A DNA stretch of 55,159 bases from an uncultured Eubacteriales bacterium (lineage in GTDB: Bacteria; Bacillota; Clostridia; TANB77; CAG-508). The position numbers and the translations under genes were made by a program. The notes beneath the pieces are model-generated. The model had not been told where the DNA came from and did no database searches. It was given only the letters and a program-made list of their open reading frames with translations. Location of the stretch: contig CATKWX010000010.1 of NCBI GenBank assembly GCA_949840345.1, positions 1-55,159 on the forward strand, read 5' to 3'. Shown in pieces: positions 9,674 to 18,822 of the stretch. Numbering within the stretch: the first letter of the stretch is position 1; every line of letters starts with the position of its first letter.

Positions 9674-10567
9674 ATGATATTTAAAGACTACTATAAAATA
9701 CTAGGATTAGAAACAAATAAAGTAACATCAGAGGAGATAAAAATTGCATATAGAGAACAAGCAAAAAAATATCATCCAGATGTTAATATTGGAGATAAAA
9801 GAAGTGAAGAACGATTTAAAGATATAAATGAAGCATATAAATTATTAAGTCAAGCACAAAGCAAAAGGAAGTACGATAGACAATGGAACAACTATATAGG
9901 AAGAAGAAAAGCAAAGGAAAATAATCAAACAGAAAAAGAAACAGCATCAAACGAAATTTTTTCAATGTTTTTTGGCTCAGGAGAAAAGGAGCAAAAAACA
10001 GAAGTTAAAAAAACAAAGAAGGTTCCAGCTAAGGGAGAAAACATAGAAACAGAGATAAGTGTTTCTATAGAAGAAGCATATTTTGGTAGCGAAAAAAGAA
10101 TATCCCTAAGAGCAATAGATGGAAAAATGAAAACATTCGCTATAAAAGTTCCATCAGGTATAAGAAATAATGAGAAAGTAAGATTAATAGGTCAAGGAAA
10201 ATCTGGAATTAATGGTGGAAAGAACGGAGACCTATTTATAAGAATTAATATAAAAGATGATTTGAAATTTAAAATAAGTGGAAACGATTTAGTAACAGAT
10301 TTATACTTATCACCTTGGGAAGCGGCATTAGGAACTAGAGTTAATTTAGATGGAATAGATGAAAAAGTTTCTTTATACATACCGCCAGGAATACAGAGTG
10401 GAGAGAGAATAAAGATTCCACAAAAAGGTTACAAAGATGGAAAAGGTGGCAGAGGAGATTTAGTTGCAGAAGTAAAAACAGTAGTACCAAGAAAACTAGC
10501 AGAAAATGAAAAGGAATTATTTGAACGACTAAGCGAAATATCAAAATTCAACCCAAGAAGAGACTAA
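9674..10567 (+). CDS. DnaJ-family co-chaperone without zinc fingers (CbpA-like)
   Basis: A 297-residue protein. Residues 1-72 are a J-domain (DYYKILGLE...KKYHPDVN) with the HPD motif that stimulates DnaK ATPase. A charged linker follows, then from ~115 the DnaJ C-terminal substrate-binding beta domains (VSIEEAYFGSEKRISL, KVPSGIRNNEKVRL, LYLSPWEAALGTRV, IPPGIQSGERIKIPQKG). The cysteine-rich zinc region of class A DnaJ is absent, as in CbpA/class B proteins. It stands alone, with no grpE or dnaK nearby, so it is probably an accessory J-protein. The ATG has an unusually strong site, GGAGGGAGG, 5 bases upstream behind a small hairpin. Confidence 0.9.
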   Translation: MIFKDYYKILGLETNKVTSEEIKIAYREQAKKYHPDVNIGDKRSEERFKDINEAYKLLSQAQSKRKYDRQWNNYIGRRKAKENNQTEKETASNEIFSMFFGSGEKEQKTEVKKTKKVPAKGENIETEISVSIEEAYFGSEKRISLRAIDGKMKTFAIKVPSGIRNNEKVRLIGQGKSGINGGKNGDLFIRINIKDDLKFKISGNDLVTDLYLSPWEAALGTRVNLDGIDEKVSLYIPPGIQSGERIKIPQKGYKDGKGGRGDLVAEVKTVVPRKLAENEKELFERLSEISKFNPRRD

Positions 10568-10591
10568 AATGCTATGTATTTTAATATAATG

Positions 10592-10762
10592 TGACCTTGC
10601 CTTCCTTACATAAGGGAGGTGGCACGATTGCTACGAAGAGCCTTGCCCCCTTTACTTAAAGGGGGTGGCACGTAGTGCCGGGGGATTTTAAAATAAGAAA
10701 TAATATAAGAACCCTTTGGGCTCCTTCGTCGACAGCTCCCTTGAATAAGGGAGCCAAGGTTT
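10592..10762 (+). repeat. Family E inverted-repeat element
   Basis: Halves read CTTGCC...AAGGGAGGTGGCACG and GACAGCTCCCTTGAATAAG followed by GGAGCCAAGG, with an extra CCCCCTTTACTTAAAGGGGG module between them. The same two half-motifs occur at 46494-46607. It fills most of the 305-base gap between the DnaJ-like gene and the next operon. Confidence 0.75.
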
Positions 10763-10786
10763 AATTTACATAATTTACAATAAAGG

Positions 10787-10815
10787 TTGACAATGGCTCT
10801 TAAGTAGAGTATAAT
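10787..10815 (+). promoter_or_regulatory. Consensus sigma-A promoter
   Basis: TTGACA (10787-10792), 17-base spacer, TATAAT (10810-10815). It would drive the three-gene unit ending in the coupling protein. Confidence 0.85.
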
Positions 10816-10872
10816 TATAAGTAGTTATGGAACAAAAGATAAAACTAAAAATGTAGAAGAGGGGTGCAATAA

Positions 10873-11409
10873 ATGGAGGAATTTTTACAAGGAAAACATT
10901 TTAGCATTACAGATCCTCAAAATGTAAATACAGTAATATATCAAATTAAGGAAACAGAAAAAGAATATTTAAAGGATTCACCAAAATATACAGTTGAAAG
11001 ACTAGAATACACAGAAGAGTTGGTTGGACAAAACAAAAAGAAAACATTTTTTGTTGACGAACCACATCCTGAAGGAGACAAGTTGGTGATACTTTCCTTT
11101 GGTAAGGAAAAAGTAGTTGTAAACATGGGAATTTTAGAAGAAGATAGAGTAAGAATTTCTAAAAAACCAGTTCCAATGAATTTTAAAACTTTATACAATG
11201 AAGAAGAAACAGAATATAAAGAATTTACATATACACCTAACCTGAAAAGACCAATATCAATAATAGATCCAGAAACTACAGAAGAAGTAAAGCCAGTTTT
11301 ATTTATGGACGAAAATACAAATGAGATAAAAGGAAAATGCAAACTGCAACCTTATAAAAGCTACTTTGCATTTGAAGTGAGAGAAGATAAAACGAAGAGA
11401 GACCTATAA
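10873..11409 (+). CDS. Protein of unknown function, first gene of coupling-protein operon
   Basis: A 178-residue soluble, acidic protein with no signal peptide or membrane segment; I recognise no domain. Its start has GAAGAGGGGTG about 10 bases upstream and sits ~57 bases below a consensus promoter. The next gene follows after 14 bases with its own AAGGAGG, so the two are co-transcribed and probably share a function with the VirD4/TraG-like coupling protein behind them. A conjugative-element accessory gene is a guess from context only. Confidence 0.75.
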   Translation: MEEFLQGKHFSITDPQNVNTVIYQIKETEKEYLKDSPKYTVERLEYTEELVGQNKKKTFFVDEPHPEGDKLVILSFGKEKVVVNMGILEEDRVRISKKPVPMNFKTLYNEEETEYKEFTYTPNLKRPISIIDPETTEEVKPVLFMDENTNEIKGKCKLQPYKSYFAFEVREDKTKRDL

Positions 11410-11423
11410 GGAGGATATAGAAT

Positions 11424-11759
11424 ATGGCAAATGAAGTAAAAAAATCTAAAAATACACAAAAGCAAAGTAAACCAAAAAGTATGGTAGAAGTTGTATTTGT
11501 AAATACAGCACTTGAAAAAAGTAATAAATTATTAGATGAAATAACTCAAGGAAATAATATATTTAGTTATTCTTTATATGAAAAAGACACAATGAGCATA
11601 AAATTTGAAGAACATAAAATAGACCAAAAAGGTCGTAGAATTTCTGATAAAGGAGAATTAATAGGACAAAAAGGTAAGTCAGTAATATCAGAAAAGATGA
11701 AAGCAGAATGGAGAAAAGAAGGAAAATTAAGAAAAGAAATAGATATGGACGAGAAATAA
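11424..11759 (+). CDS. Small charged protein of unknown function
   Basis: 111 residues, very lysine-rich at the N-terminus (KKSKNTQKQSKPKS) and ending in a charged helix (EKMKAEWRKEGKLRKEID). No domain recognised. AAGGAGG lies 8 bases before the ATG. It is 14 bases after the 178-residue gene and 24 bases before the coupling-protein start, so it forms one operon with both. Confidence 0.75.
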   Translation: MANEVKKSKNTQKQSKPKSMVEVVFVNTALEKSNKLLDEITQGNNIFSYSLYEKDTMSIKFEEHKIDQKGRRISDKGELIGQKGKSVISEKMKAEWRKEGKLRKEIDMDEK

Positions 11760-11783
11760 CACACTAAAGAAAAGGTGAGAAAT

Positions 11784-13803
11784 ATGGGATATAAATTTAA
11801 AGGAGCAGTGAAAAAATATAGAGGTAAAATAACTGCAGCAATAATACTATGGATTGTATTAACCATAGTATTTATTTGCCCTATGGCACTTGCTATAGGT
11901 GACTCTTTTAAAGCAGGAAGCACATGGGATAGCCAAAGCTTTTTTATGACATTTGGAACAAATATAGTAAATCCATTTGGTGCATTAGCATTATGCTTTT
12001 CAGCCAATTATTTAGGGATATTTTTTAAATGTTTTATGTATTATACAATAATATATGGAACATTTATTTTAATAGGATTTTTTAAGGGTATACCTAAGAG
12101 CGAATATGAAGACATTGAGCATGGTTCAAGCGATTGGAGTATTAATGGAGAACAGTATAAAATATTAAGTCCTGATAAAGGAATAATATTAGCCCAGAAA
12201 AATTATTTGCCAGTAGATAAAAGAGGAAACGTAAATGTACTAGTAGTCGGAGGTTCTGGTTCTCGGAAAATCTGCATCATATGTTATACCTAATGCATAT
12301 CAATGCTTAGGGTCATATGTTTTTACAGACCCTAAAGGCGAATTGTATGATAAAACAGCAGGATACTTAAAATCTCAAGGATATGATATTAAAATATTAA
12401 ATTTAGTAAGACCTCAAAATAGTGATGGATATAATCCTTTAATGCATATTGCAAGTGAAATAGATGTTGACGTTATTGCAAATACAATAGTAAAAGGACA
12501 AGGTATGGCAAGTGAAAAATCTGACCCATACTGGGAAGATATGGCAGAAATGCTATTAAAGGCTTTAATATATTTTTTAATGGCGACTCGTCCAGACGAA
12601 GAACAGAATTTAGCAAGTTGTGCTGAACTAGTAAGAGCAGCAAATAGTAATTCTGGAGGGAACTTATTAACAGAATTAATGAATCAATTACCTTATGACC
12701 ACCCAGCTAGAATGAATTATAAATCTATTGAGATAGCGCCAGAAAAAACATATGGGTCAATATTAAGTACATTGCAATCAAAACTAGGTAAGTTCGATTC
12801 AAAAGAAATTGCAGAATTAACATCTACAGATACAATAAATTTTGAAGATATAGGAAGAAGAAAAACAGCTGTATATGTAATTTCATCAGATACTCATGGA
12901 GCGTATGACTTCTTACTTACAATATTCTTCTCTCAAATGATACAACAATTATATGATTTTGCAGACGAAAATGGTGGGGCTTTAAAAATGCCTACATATT
13001 TTATACTTGATGAGTTTGCAAACATTGGTAGAATACCAGATTTCGATAAAAAGATATCAACAAGTAGAAGTAGAAAAATATCATTTAGTGTTATTTTACA
13101 AAACTTAGATCAATTAGAGGCTGTATATGAAAAATCACACGAGACTATAATGGGTAACTGTGATACTCACTTGTTTCTAGGAAGTAACTCTCAAAAAACA
13201 GTAGAATATTTTTCTAAAGCACTAGGAGAAAAAACATTAATAAGAGATAGTGTATCAGTAAATAAAAATAGAGATAACTGGAAACAAGGTTCTAGTGTAT
13301 CTGATCAATTATTAGGAAGAGCACTTCTTACACCAGATGAATTAAGAAGATTAGATAATGACTTATGTATAATATATGAAAAAGGTATAAAACCTATAAA
13401 AGCAGATAAACATTATTACTTTAATGATAGAGGAACAGTTAGCAGACTAGATTCAACTAGAATGGATCACAACAATATAGATCCGATTGATAGAGGAAAA
13501 TGGAGAAAATACAATCCATATAACCCATATAAGGAAGAATCTGAAGACGATAAGCAGCAAAATACCTCAATAGAATCATTAGATGATTTATTTGATGAGC
13601 CAGAGGAGGATAAAAAAGCTCCTGTTAAACTTAAAAATGATGATAAAAAGATAGATACAGAGGCACCAATGTTACCACAAGATGACCTTTTTGATATAGA
13701 AGAAGACAAAAAAGAAGATAAGCAAGAAGATACAGAAGATTTACAAAAGGAATTAGAAGCAAAATTTGATGAATTATTTGGAGCATTTGACGACGAAGAC
13801 TAG
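11784..13803 (+). CDS. VirD4/TraG-type coupling ATPase, split by CGG +1 shift in Walker A
   Basis: The N-terminal frame has two membrane segments (IILWIVLTIVFICPMALAIG; a second near residues 80-100) and reaches VLVVGGSGS, then CGG AAA ATC and an early stop. Skipping the C at 12264 gives GGSGSGKSASYVIPNAYQ and continues unbroken into TDPKGELYDKTAGY, the Walker B region YFILDEFANIGRIPDFDKK and an acidic C-terminal tail, for about 672 residues. This is the normal layout of type IV coupling proteins that feed DNA-protein substrates to a conjugative secretion channel. The second frame has no start codon or ribosome site near the join, so re-initiation is unlikely. I chose ATG 11784 (AAAGGTGAG upstream) over GTG 11775. 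No relaxase, VirB4 or integrase is in the window, so it looks like an element remnant or a domesticated gene. Confidence 0.85.
12264..12266 (+). other. In-frame CGG, +1 shift site 2 (coupling protein)
   Basis: Frame 0 reads GGT TCT CGG AAA ATC; skipping C gives GGT TCT GGA AAA TCT, the Walker A glycine-lysine-serine. The heptamer TCTCGGA is identical to site 1. Confidence 0.85.
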
Positions 13804-13807
13804 ACTT

Positions 13808-13834
13808 GTAGGGAACTAGACCAACGTCGTTCCG
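13808..13834 (+). repeat. Family A hairpin, degenerate copy
   Basis: GTAGGGAACTAGACCAACG followed by TCGTTCCG. The outer GGAAC/GTTCC pairing is kept. The loop GACCAACGTCGTTCC recurs at 50587 and 50756. Confidence 0.7.
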
Positions 13835-13865
13835 AATAAATAGTGAATAGTGAAGAATAATTGTG

Positions 13866-13898
13866 AGGAACGACTTTTGTCGTTCCTTATGTTTTGGT
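13866..13898 (+). terminator. Hairpin terminator after the coupling protein
   Basis: AGGAACGAC, loop TTTT, GTCGTTCCT, then TATGTTTT. It has the same arm sequence as family A hairpins and may be a decayed copy serving as terminator. Confidence 0.6.
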
Positions 13899-13980
13899 AT
13901 AGGGAAAATCGCCTTTTTCGTTGATATAATGCGGGCGGACTTAGGGGCTCGCTTCTACAAAAAAACATATTGCAAACGCT

Positions 13981-14007
13981 GTAGGGGTCGGCGTCCCCGA
14001 CGACCCG
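13981..14007 (+). repeat. Family A hairpin, GGTCG-arm version
   Basis: Leader ATTGCAAACGCT (13969-13980), then GTAGG, arms GGTCGGCG and CGACGACC around TCCC. The arm sequence differs from the GGAACGACG version but remains largely self-complementary. The rest of 13835-14104 is AT-rich with a simple GAATAGTGAA tract and nothing else I recognise. Confidence 0.8.
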
Positions 14008-14104
14008 TGTGGCAAAACCACTTTTGTTCTTAATAATTTTTTATCCCTTTAAACCTTTTACAATATAATGCATAGAATATATTTATAGGATGTGGGTGAT
14101 TTTT

Positions 14105-14266
14105 ATGGGGGGTTTAACTAATTTATCTGGCTGTGAGTTAGTTGCTTTAGCTAGCATAATTGCTATAAAAATTTCAGAAGGGTTAACAGCAGATGAAACA
14201 GATACATTAGGAAATTTTTTCTCTGCACTAGGTTCAAATCTTAGCACAATAGCAGGTACTATTTAA
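14105..14266 (+). CDS. Small DUF6774-like membrane-associated protein
   Basis: 53 residues, too short for routine ORF lists, beginning MGGLTNLSGCELVALASII and ending ALGSNLSTIAGTI. It matches small proteins seen widely in Clostridia (DUF6774-like): a hydrophobic helix containing a cysteine and a Ser/Thr-rich end. GGATGTGGGTG lies about 9 bases upstream. Function unknown; these small proteins often occur in spore-formers. Confidence 0.7.
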   Translation: MGGLTNLSGCELVALASIIAIKISEGLTADETDTLGNFFSALGSNLSTIAGTI

Positions 14267-14349
14267 AGCCAAAATATTGACTACTGGAAATATATATGAT
14301 AAACTATAAAACAAAAGTTCTATAAAAATTATGAAAGGAGGAATAAATT

Positions 14350-15414
14350 ATGAAATTTGTGCATATTGCGGACATGCATTTTGATGCTCCATTTACAGTT
14401 TTAAGTCAAAAGAAAGACTTAGGAGATTTAAGAAGAATAGAGCAAAGGCAGGTTTTTAAAAAGGTAATAGATTATATAAAACAGGAAAATATTCCATATC
14501 TATTCATTTCAGGGGACTTATATGAGCATGAATATGTAAAGCAAACTACAATTGAATTTATAAATAATTTATTTAAAGAAATAAAGGACACAAAAATATT
14601 TATATCTCCAGGAAATCATGACCCATATATAAAAAATTCATATTATAACAATTTTAATTGGAGTGATAATGTAAAAATATTTAAAGGCGAAATAGAAAAA
14701 TATGAAGATGAAAATGTTACAATATACGGTTATGGATTTAACGATTTTATAAATACAGGGGTAAATATAGACAAGTTAAACATAGATACAAGTAAGTTAA
14801 ATATTTTGGTTATACACGGAAGTGTTGATGCTAGTACAACCTTAGATTTACAGTATAATCCTATGAAAAGTACCATACTTAAAAGCAAAAATTTCGATTA
14901 TATTGCGTTAGGACATATTCACAAATCTAATTATAAAGAAGAAAAAAATATTGTATATCCGGGTTCTACTATTTCATTTGGATTTGATGAATTAGGTGAG
15001 CACGGGATGATAGTAGGTAATATAGAAAAGGAAAATTTGCAAACAGAATTTAGAAAATTGGATGATAGAGAATTTATTGAAAAGGAAAAAGATATTACGA
15101 ATATTGTTTCAAAAGAAGAACTAATTCAAGAAATAAACGAAGATAAGTTAGATGAAAAAAGCATGTACAAAATAACATTAATAGGGCAAAGAAATTTCGA
15201 AATAAATATAAACGAGATTCAAAAGTCAATACTACAAGATAATATAATAAAAATAAAAGATAAAACTAAAATGAGCTATAATTTAGAAGAATTATCAAAA
15301 GAAGAATCACTAAAAGGTTTATTTGTTAAAGTAATGTTAGAAAAGCTAAATAGCGGGGAATTTAAAGCAGATGAAGTAGAAAAAGCAATTGAAATAGGCT
15401 TAGAGGTATTGTAG
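14350..15414 (+). CDS. DNA repair exonuclease, SbcD/YhaO-like metallophosphoesterase
   Basis: 354 residues with all calcineurin-like phosphoesterase motifs in order: FVHIADMHFD (D, H), ISGDLYEHE (GD), SPGNHDPY (GNHD), VIHGSVD (GH-type histidine) and ALGHIHKSN (GHxH). This is the nuclease subunit of SbcD/Mre11-type complexes that process DNA ends, and its length fits the YhaO branch. AAAGGAGG lies 8 bases upstream of the ATG. The next gene, 18 bases on, encodes the matching SMC/Rad50-like ATPase, so they should act as a complex on DNA in the cytoplasm. Confidence 0.9.
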   Translation: MKFVHIADMHFDAPFTVLSQKKDLGDLRRIEQRQVFKKVIDYIKQENIPYLFISGDLYEHEYVKQTTIEFINNLFKEIKDTKIFISPGNHDPYIKNSYYNNFNWSDNVKIFKGEIEKYEDENVTIYGYGFNDFINTGVNIDKLNIDTSKLNILVIHGSVDASTTLDLQYNPMKSTILKSKNFDYIALGHIHKSNYKEEKNIVYPGSTISFGFDELGEHGMIVGNIEKENLQTEFRKLDDREFIEKEKDITNIVSKEELIQEINEDKLDEKSMYKITLIGQRNFEININEIQKSILQDNIIKIKDKTKMSYNLEELSKEESLKGLFVKVMLEKLNSGEFKADEVEKAIEIGLEVL

Positions 15415-15432
15415 GAAGGAATGTTAATAAAT

Positions 15433-17284
15433 ATGCATATAAACAATCTAAAAATAAATGGATATGGCAAAATTGAAAATAAAGAAATTGAATTAGAAAA
15501 AGGAATAAATGTAATAAAACGGCAATAATGAAACAGGAAAAAGTACTCTTTTAAACTTCATTTCTTCTTGTTTTTATGGTGCATCAAAAAATAAAAATGG
15601 TAAAGATATATCAGATTATGATAAGTATAAACCTTGGAGTGCAGAAGAATTTTCTGGAAAAATACAATATACCTTAGATAACGAAAAGACTTTTGAAGTA
15701 TTTAGAGATTTTACTAAAAAGAACCCAAAGATATATGACGAAAATTTAGAAGATATATCTAAAACATTTAACATAGATAAAACGAAGGGAAATCAATTTT
15801 TTGTCGAACAAACAGGAATCGATGAGGATTTGTTTTTTAACACAATGTCAATTTCTCAAAATGAAGTAGTATTAGATAACTCAAAACAAAATACTCTAAT
15901 ACAAAAAATTACTAATGTAGTTTCAACAGGCGCTGATAACGTATCATACAAAAAAACAATAGAAAAACTAAATAAAAGGTTATTAGAAGAGGTTGGAACT
16001 GCAAGAACAACAGAAAGGCCAATAAATATAGTAGAAGAAGAAATTAAGAGACTAGAAGCGGATAAAACCGAATTAGAGCTATATAAAACAAAATCACAAA
16101 ATATGCAAGAAGAAAAAGAAACTACACAAAATAAGTTAAATCAAATATCGAATACCTTAGGAATATTAAAGAAAATAAAAGAATATAAACAAAAAGAAGT
16201 ATTAGAAGAGCAAAGAATAGGTATAAATACGAATAAATTATATGAGTATAATCAGAAATTAAAGACTTTAGAAGAAAAAAGTGAAGAACCTAAAAAATTA
16301 AAGAAAAATTATTTAAATCCAATAGTTGCATTAGTAATTTGTATTGGTATTATTGGAATTAGTGTATTGTTTAGAAACAGTATTGTAAGTGCAGCTTTAG
16401 GAGTTGTATTTGCAATAGGATTTATAGTTAATTATTATAAGTATAATTCATATAAAAAAATAACAAATAATCAAAATGAAGAAAAAATAAAACATGATAA
16501 AGAAATAGAATTTATAAAAGAAGCAATAAAACAATGTAATGAAGAGATAAATATAGATAGAGACAAAATAGAAAATAAGAGAGAAAAAGAAGAAGAATAT
16601 ATAAAAAGCAAATATGGAAATGCTAGCGAAGTGAATCAATATATATTAGAGGATATTGAAAAAATTGATAAATCTATTGAAGAAGCGCAAAAAGAATACA
16701 ATGAAATTATTTTAAGAGAAAACACGATAAACATAGAAAAAGGGAATATTGCCAAAAAGCTGGAAAATTTAGCAAAACAAGAGGAACGATTAGAATATTT
16801 ACACGAAGAGCGAGCTACTTTAATGAGTTTAGCTAATTCTATAAATTTAGCTGGAATAGGCTTAGAAGAAGCTTATACTATGATGAAAAATACAGTAACA
16901 CCGAAATTTACTAGTGAACTAACAGACATAATAAAAGATATAACTGGTGGCAAATATAAAAAGGTGAAATTTATTGATGAAGATGGTCTTACAGTAGAGC
17001 TTGAAAATGGAGAGTATATAAACTGTAGCAGATTGAGTTTAGGAACTATAGACCAAATGTACTTATCATTAAGAATGGCAGTTTTAAGCGAAATAAGCAA
17101 AGAAACTATGCCAATATTATTAGACGAAACCTTTGCTTATTATGATGAGGAGAGACTAAGCAATATATTAGAATACATATCAAGCAAGTATAACAATAGA
17201 CAAATAATTATACTAACTTGCACAAATAGAGAGATAGAGGCATTGGGCAAATTAAATGTGAAATATAATTTAATAAATTTGTAA
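15433..17284 (+). CDS. SbcC/YhaN-like ATPase, split by CGG +1 shift before Walker A
   Basis: Frame 0 from ATG 15433 (MHINNLKINGYGKI; ATG 15421 also possible, but the AAGGA site abuts it) ends ...GINVIK, CGG CAA TAA. Skipping C at 15520 gives K GNNETGKSTLLNFI, a perfect Walker A, and continues to 17284: about 616 residues. Long coiled coils flank a central pair of hydrophobic segments (VALVICIGIIGISVLF and a second), as in B. subtilis YhaN. The C-terminus has the ABC signature LSLGTIDQMYLSL and Walker B MPILLDETFAYYDEERL. It is shorter than YhaN (~960). It forms an operon with the YhaO-like nuclease and is presumed to be its ATPase subunit. Without the shift the first frame would give a ~30-residue peptide. 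Confidence 0.87.
15520..15522 (+). other. In-frame CGG, +1 shift site 3 (YhaN-like)
   Basis: Frame 0 reads ATA AAA CGG CAA TAA; skipping C gives AAA GGC AAT AAT GAA ACA, the start of the Walker A loop. Confidence 0.85.
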
Positions 17285-17376
17285 TGTGAAAATGTATTTA
17301 ATTGCTTATAATAAATAATTGCACAATGTAGGAGCTTAAGCGTGTGTACCCTAAAATGGAAATTTTTTAAAAATAC

Positions 17377-17405
17377 TTGCATATGATATTAATGTATGCT
17401 ATACT
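17377..17405 (+). promoter_or_regulatory. Promoter of a possible short transcript upstream of prfA
   Basis: TTGCAT (17377-17382), 17-base spacer, TATACT (17400-17405), with TGC before the -10. Transcription would meet the hairpin at 17452 about 40 bases later. Confidence 0.55.
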
Positions 17406-17451
17406 TAATATAACTTAAGAAATTAAGAAAGTTAGGAACAAAACAAAAAAA

Positions 17452-17480
17452 CCCTCGTAGCTGCTACTACGAGGGGCTTT
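17452..17480 (+). terminator. Hairpin with weak U-tract
   Basis: CCCTCGTAG (17452-17460) pairs with CTACGAGGG (17467-17475), followed by GCTTTGCTATTT and preceded by a run of A, so it could work on both strands. It separates the upstream promoter from prfA. Confidence 0.6.
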
Positions 17481-17516
17481 GCTATTTATGTGGTTTTGTT
17501 GCTAGCATAATAAAAC

Positions 17517-17545
17517 TTGTAATTTATGCTATTTTGGTGTATAAT
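17517..17545 (+). promoter_or_regulatory. Promoter of prfA
   Basis: TTGTAA (17517-17522), 17-base spacer, TATAAT (17540-17545), 35 bases before the start codon. Confidence 0.7.
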
Positions 17546-17580
17546 AATTAGGTAAAAAATGAAGATAGGAGTGTCTAATT

Positions 17581-18639
17581 ATGTTTCAAAAATTAGAAGA
17601 CGTAGAGAAAAGATATGAAGAGCTAAATACAAAAATTAGTGATCCAGAAGTTATTTCAAATCAAAATGAATGGAAAAAGTTAATGAAGGAACATGCAGAA
17701 ATAACAGATATAGTAGAAAAATATAGAGAATATAAAAAAGTAAAACAGAGTTTAGAAGATGCTAAATCTATGCTAGATGACAAAGAATTAAGAGAATTGG
17801 CAGAATTAGAAATAGAAGAAGCAAAAGAGAAATTACCACATATAGAAGAAGAGCTAAAAATATTATTAATTCCTAAGGACCCAAATGATGATAAAAACGT
17901 TATATGCGAAATAAGAGGCGGAGCCGGAGGAGAAGAAGCAGCATTATTTGCAGGGACTTTATTTAGGATGTATTCAATGTATGCAGAAACAAAGCACTGG
18001 AAAATAGATATAATGAATGAAAACGAAACAGAACTTGGCGGATATAAAGAAATTACATTTATGGTAACGGGTAAAGGAGCATATAGCAGATTAAAATTCG
18101 AAAGTGGAGTTCACAGAGTTCAAAGAGTACCAGATACAGAATCAAGTGGAAGAATACATACTTCTACTGCTACAGTTGCAGTATTACCAGAAGTAGAGGA
18201 TGTAGAAATAGAAATAAATCCAGCAGATATAAAAATGGATGTTTATAGAGCGTCAGGAGCTGGAGGACAACACGTAAATAAAACTTCATCAGCGGTAAGA
18301 CTTACTCATGTTCCTACGGGAATAGTTGCAGAATGTCAAACAGAGAGGTCACAATTACAAAATAGAGAATATGCAATGAGATTATTAAAATCAAGATTAT
18401 ATGAAATAGAGCAAAGAGAAAAAGAAGAAAAGCTTGCCAAAGAAAGAAAAAGCCAAGTTGGTACAGGAGATAGAAGCGAAAAAATAAGAACATATAATTA
18501 TCCTCAAGGAAGAATAACAGATCATAGAATTGGACTTAGCATATATCAAATGGAAAACTTTTTAAATGGAGATTTAGACGAAATGATTGATAGCTTAATT
18601 GCAACAGATAGAGCTGAAAGATTAAAAGGTGAAGAATAA
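17581..18639 (+). CDS. prfA: Peptide chain release factor 1
   Basis: 352 residues, the typical RF1 length. It carries the GGQ motif ([20 protein letters not shown] at 228-230) that triggers peptidyl-tRNA hydrolysis, the family stretch [11 protein letters not shown], and [19 protein letters not shown]1 reads UAA and UAG. No prmC follows, though it often does. ATAGGAG lies 9 bases upstream of the ATG. Its presence beside CGG-shifted genes matters because several frame-0 readings end in UAA just after CGG. Confidence 0.95.
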   Translation: MFQKLEDVEKRYEELNTKISDPEVISNQNEWKKLMKEHAEITDIVEKYREYKKVKQSLEDAKSMLDDKELRELAELEIEEAKEKLPHIEEELKILLIPKDPNDDKNVICEIRGGAGGEEAALFAGTLFRMYSMYAETKHWKIDIMNENETELGGYKEITFMVTGKGAYSRLKFESGVHRVQRVPDTESSGRIHTSTATVAVLPEVEDVEIEINPADIKMDVYRASGAGGQHVNKTSSAVRLTHVPTGIVAECQTERSQLQNREYAMRLLKSRLYEIEQREKEEKLAKERKSQVGTGDRSEKIRTYNYPQGRITDHRIGLSIYQMENFLNGDLDEMIDSLIATDRAERLKGEE

Positions 18640-18763
18640 GAAAAGTGGCAACGCCTAGATGTGCATTTTGCTTCGCAAATATGCACGAATCAAGGAAACT
18701 TAACCTTGTTGCTCCGAAAAAATCTAGCGATTTTTCCTACGCAATAATAAAAATTTAATTCAT

Positions 18764-18820
18764 AAAACCCACGATAATAAATAAACTATATATAGGAATT
18801 TATTTGTTCGGGGGTTTTTA
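18764..18820 (+). terminator. Long hairpin between prfA and the ZIP gene
   Basis: AAAACCC (18764-18770) pairs with GGGTTTT, and AT-rich arms ending AATAAATAAA and TTTATTTG extend the stem; a TTTTATTTT tail follows and runs into the TTG start of the next gene. Likely prfA terminator. The upstream stretch 18640-18763 holds a GTGCATTTTGC/GCAAATATGCAC hairpin and no gene. Confidence 0.55.
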
Positions 18821-18822
18821 TT

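Noticed and set aside
12343..13803. 486-residue ORF starting at ATG 12343 as an independent ATPase
   Set aside because: The frame is open further upstream through SGKSASYVIPNAYQ to the CGG, and no ribosome site precedes 12343.
13920..14105. tRNA or riboswitch in the gap before the DUF6774 gene
   Set aside because: No cloverleaf, T-loop (GTTCRAATC) or known aptamer motif; the structured part is a family A hairpin.
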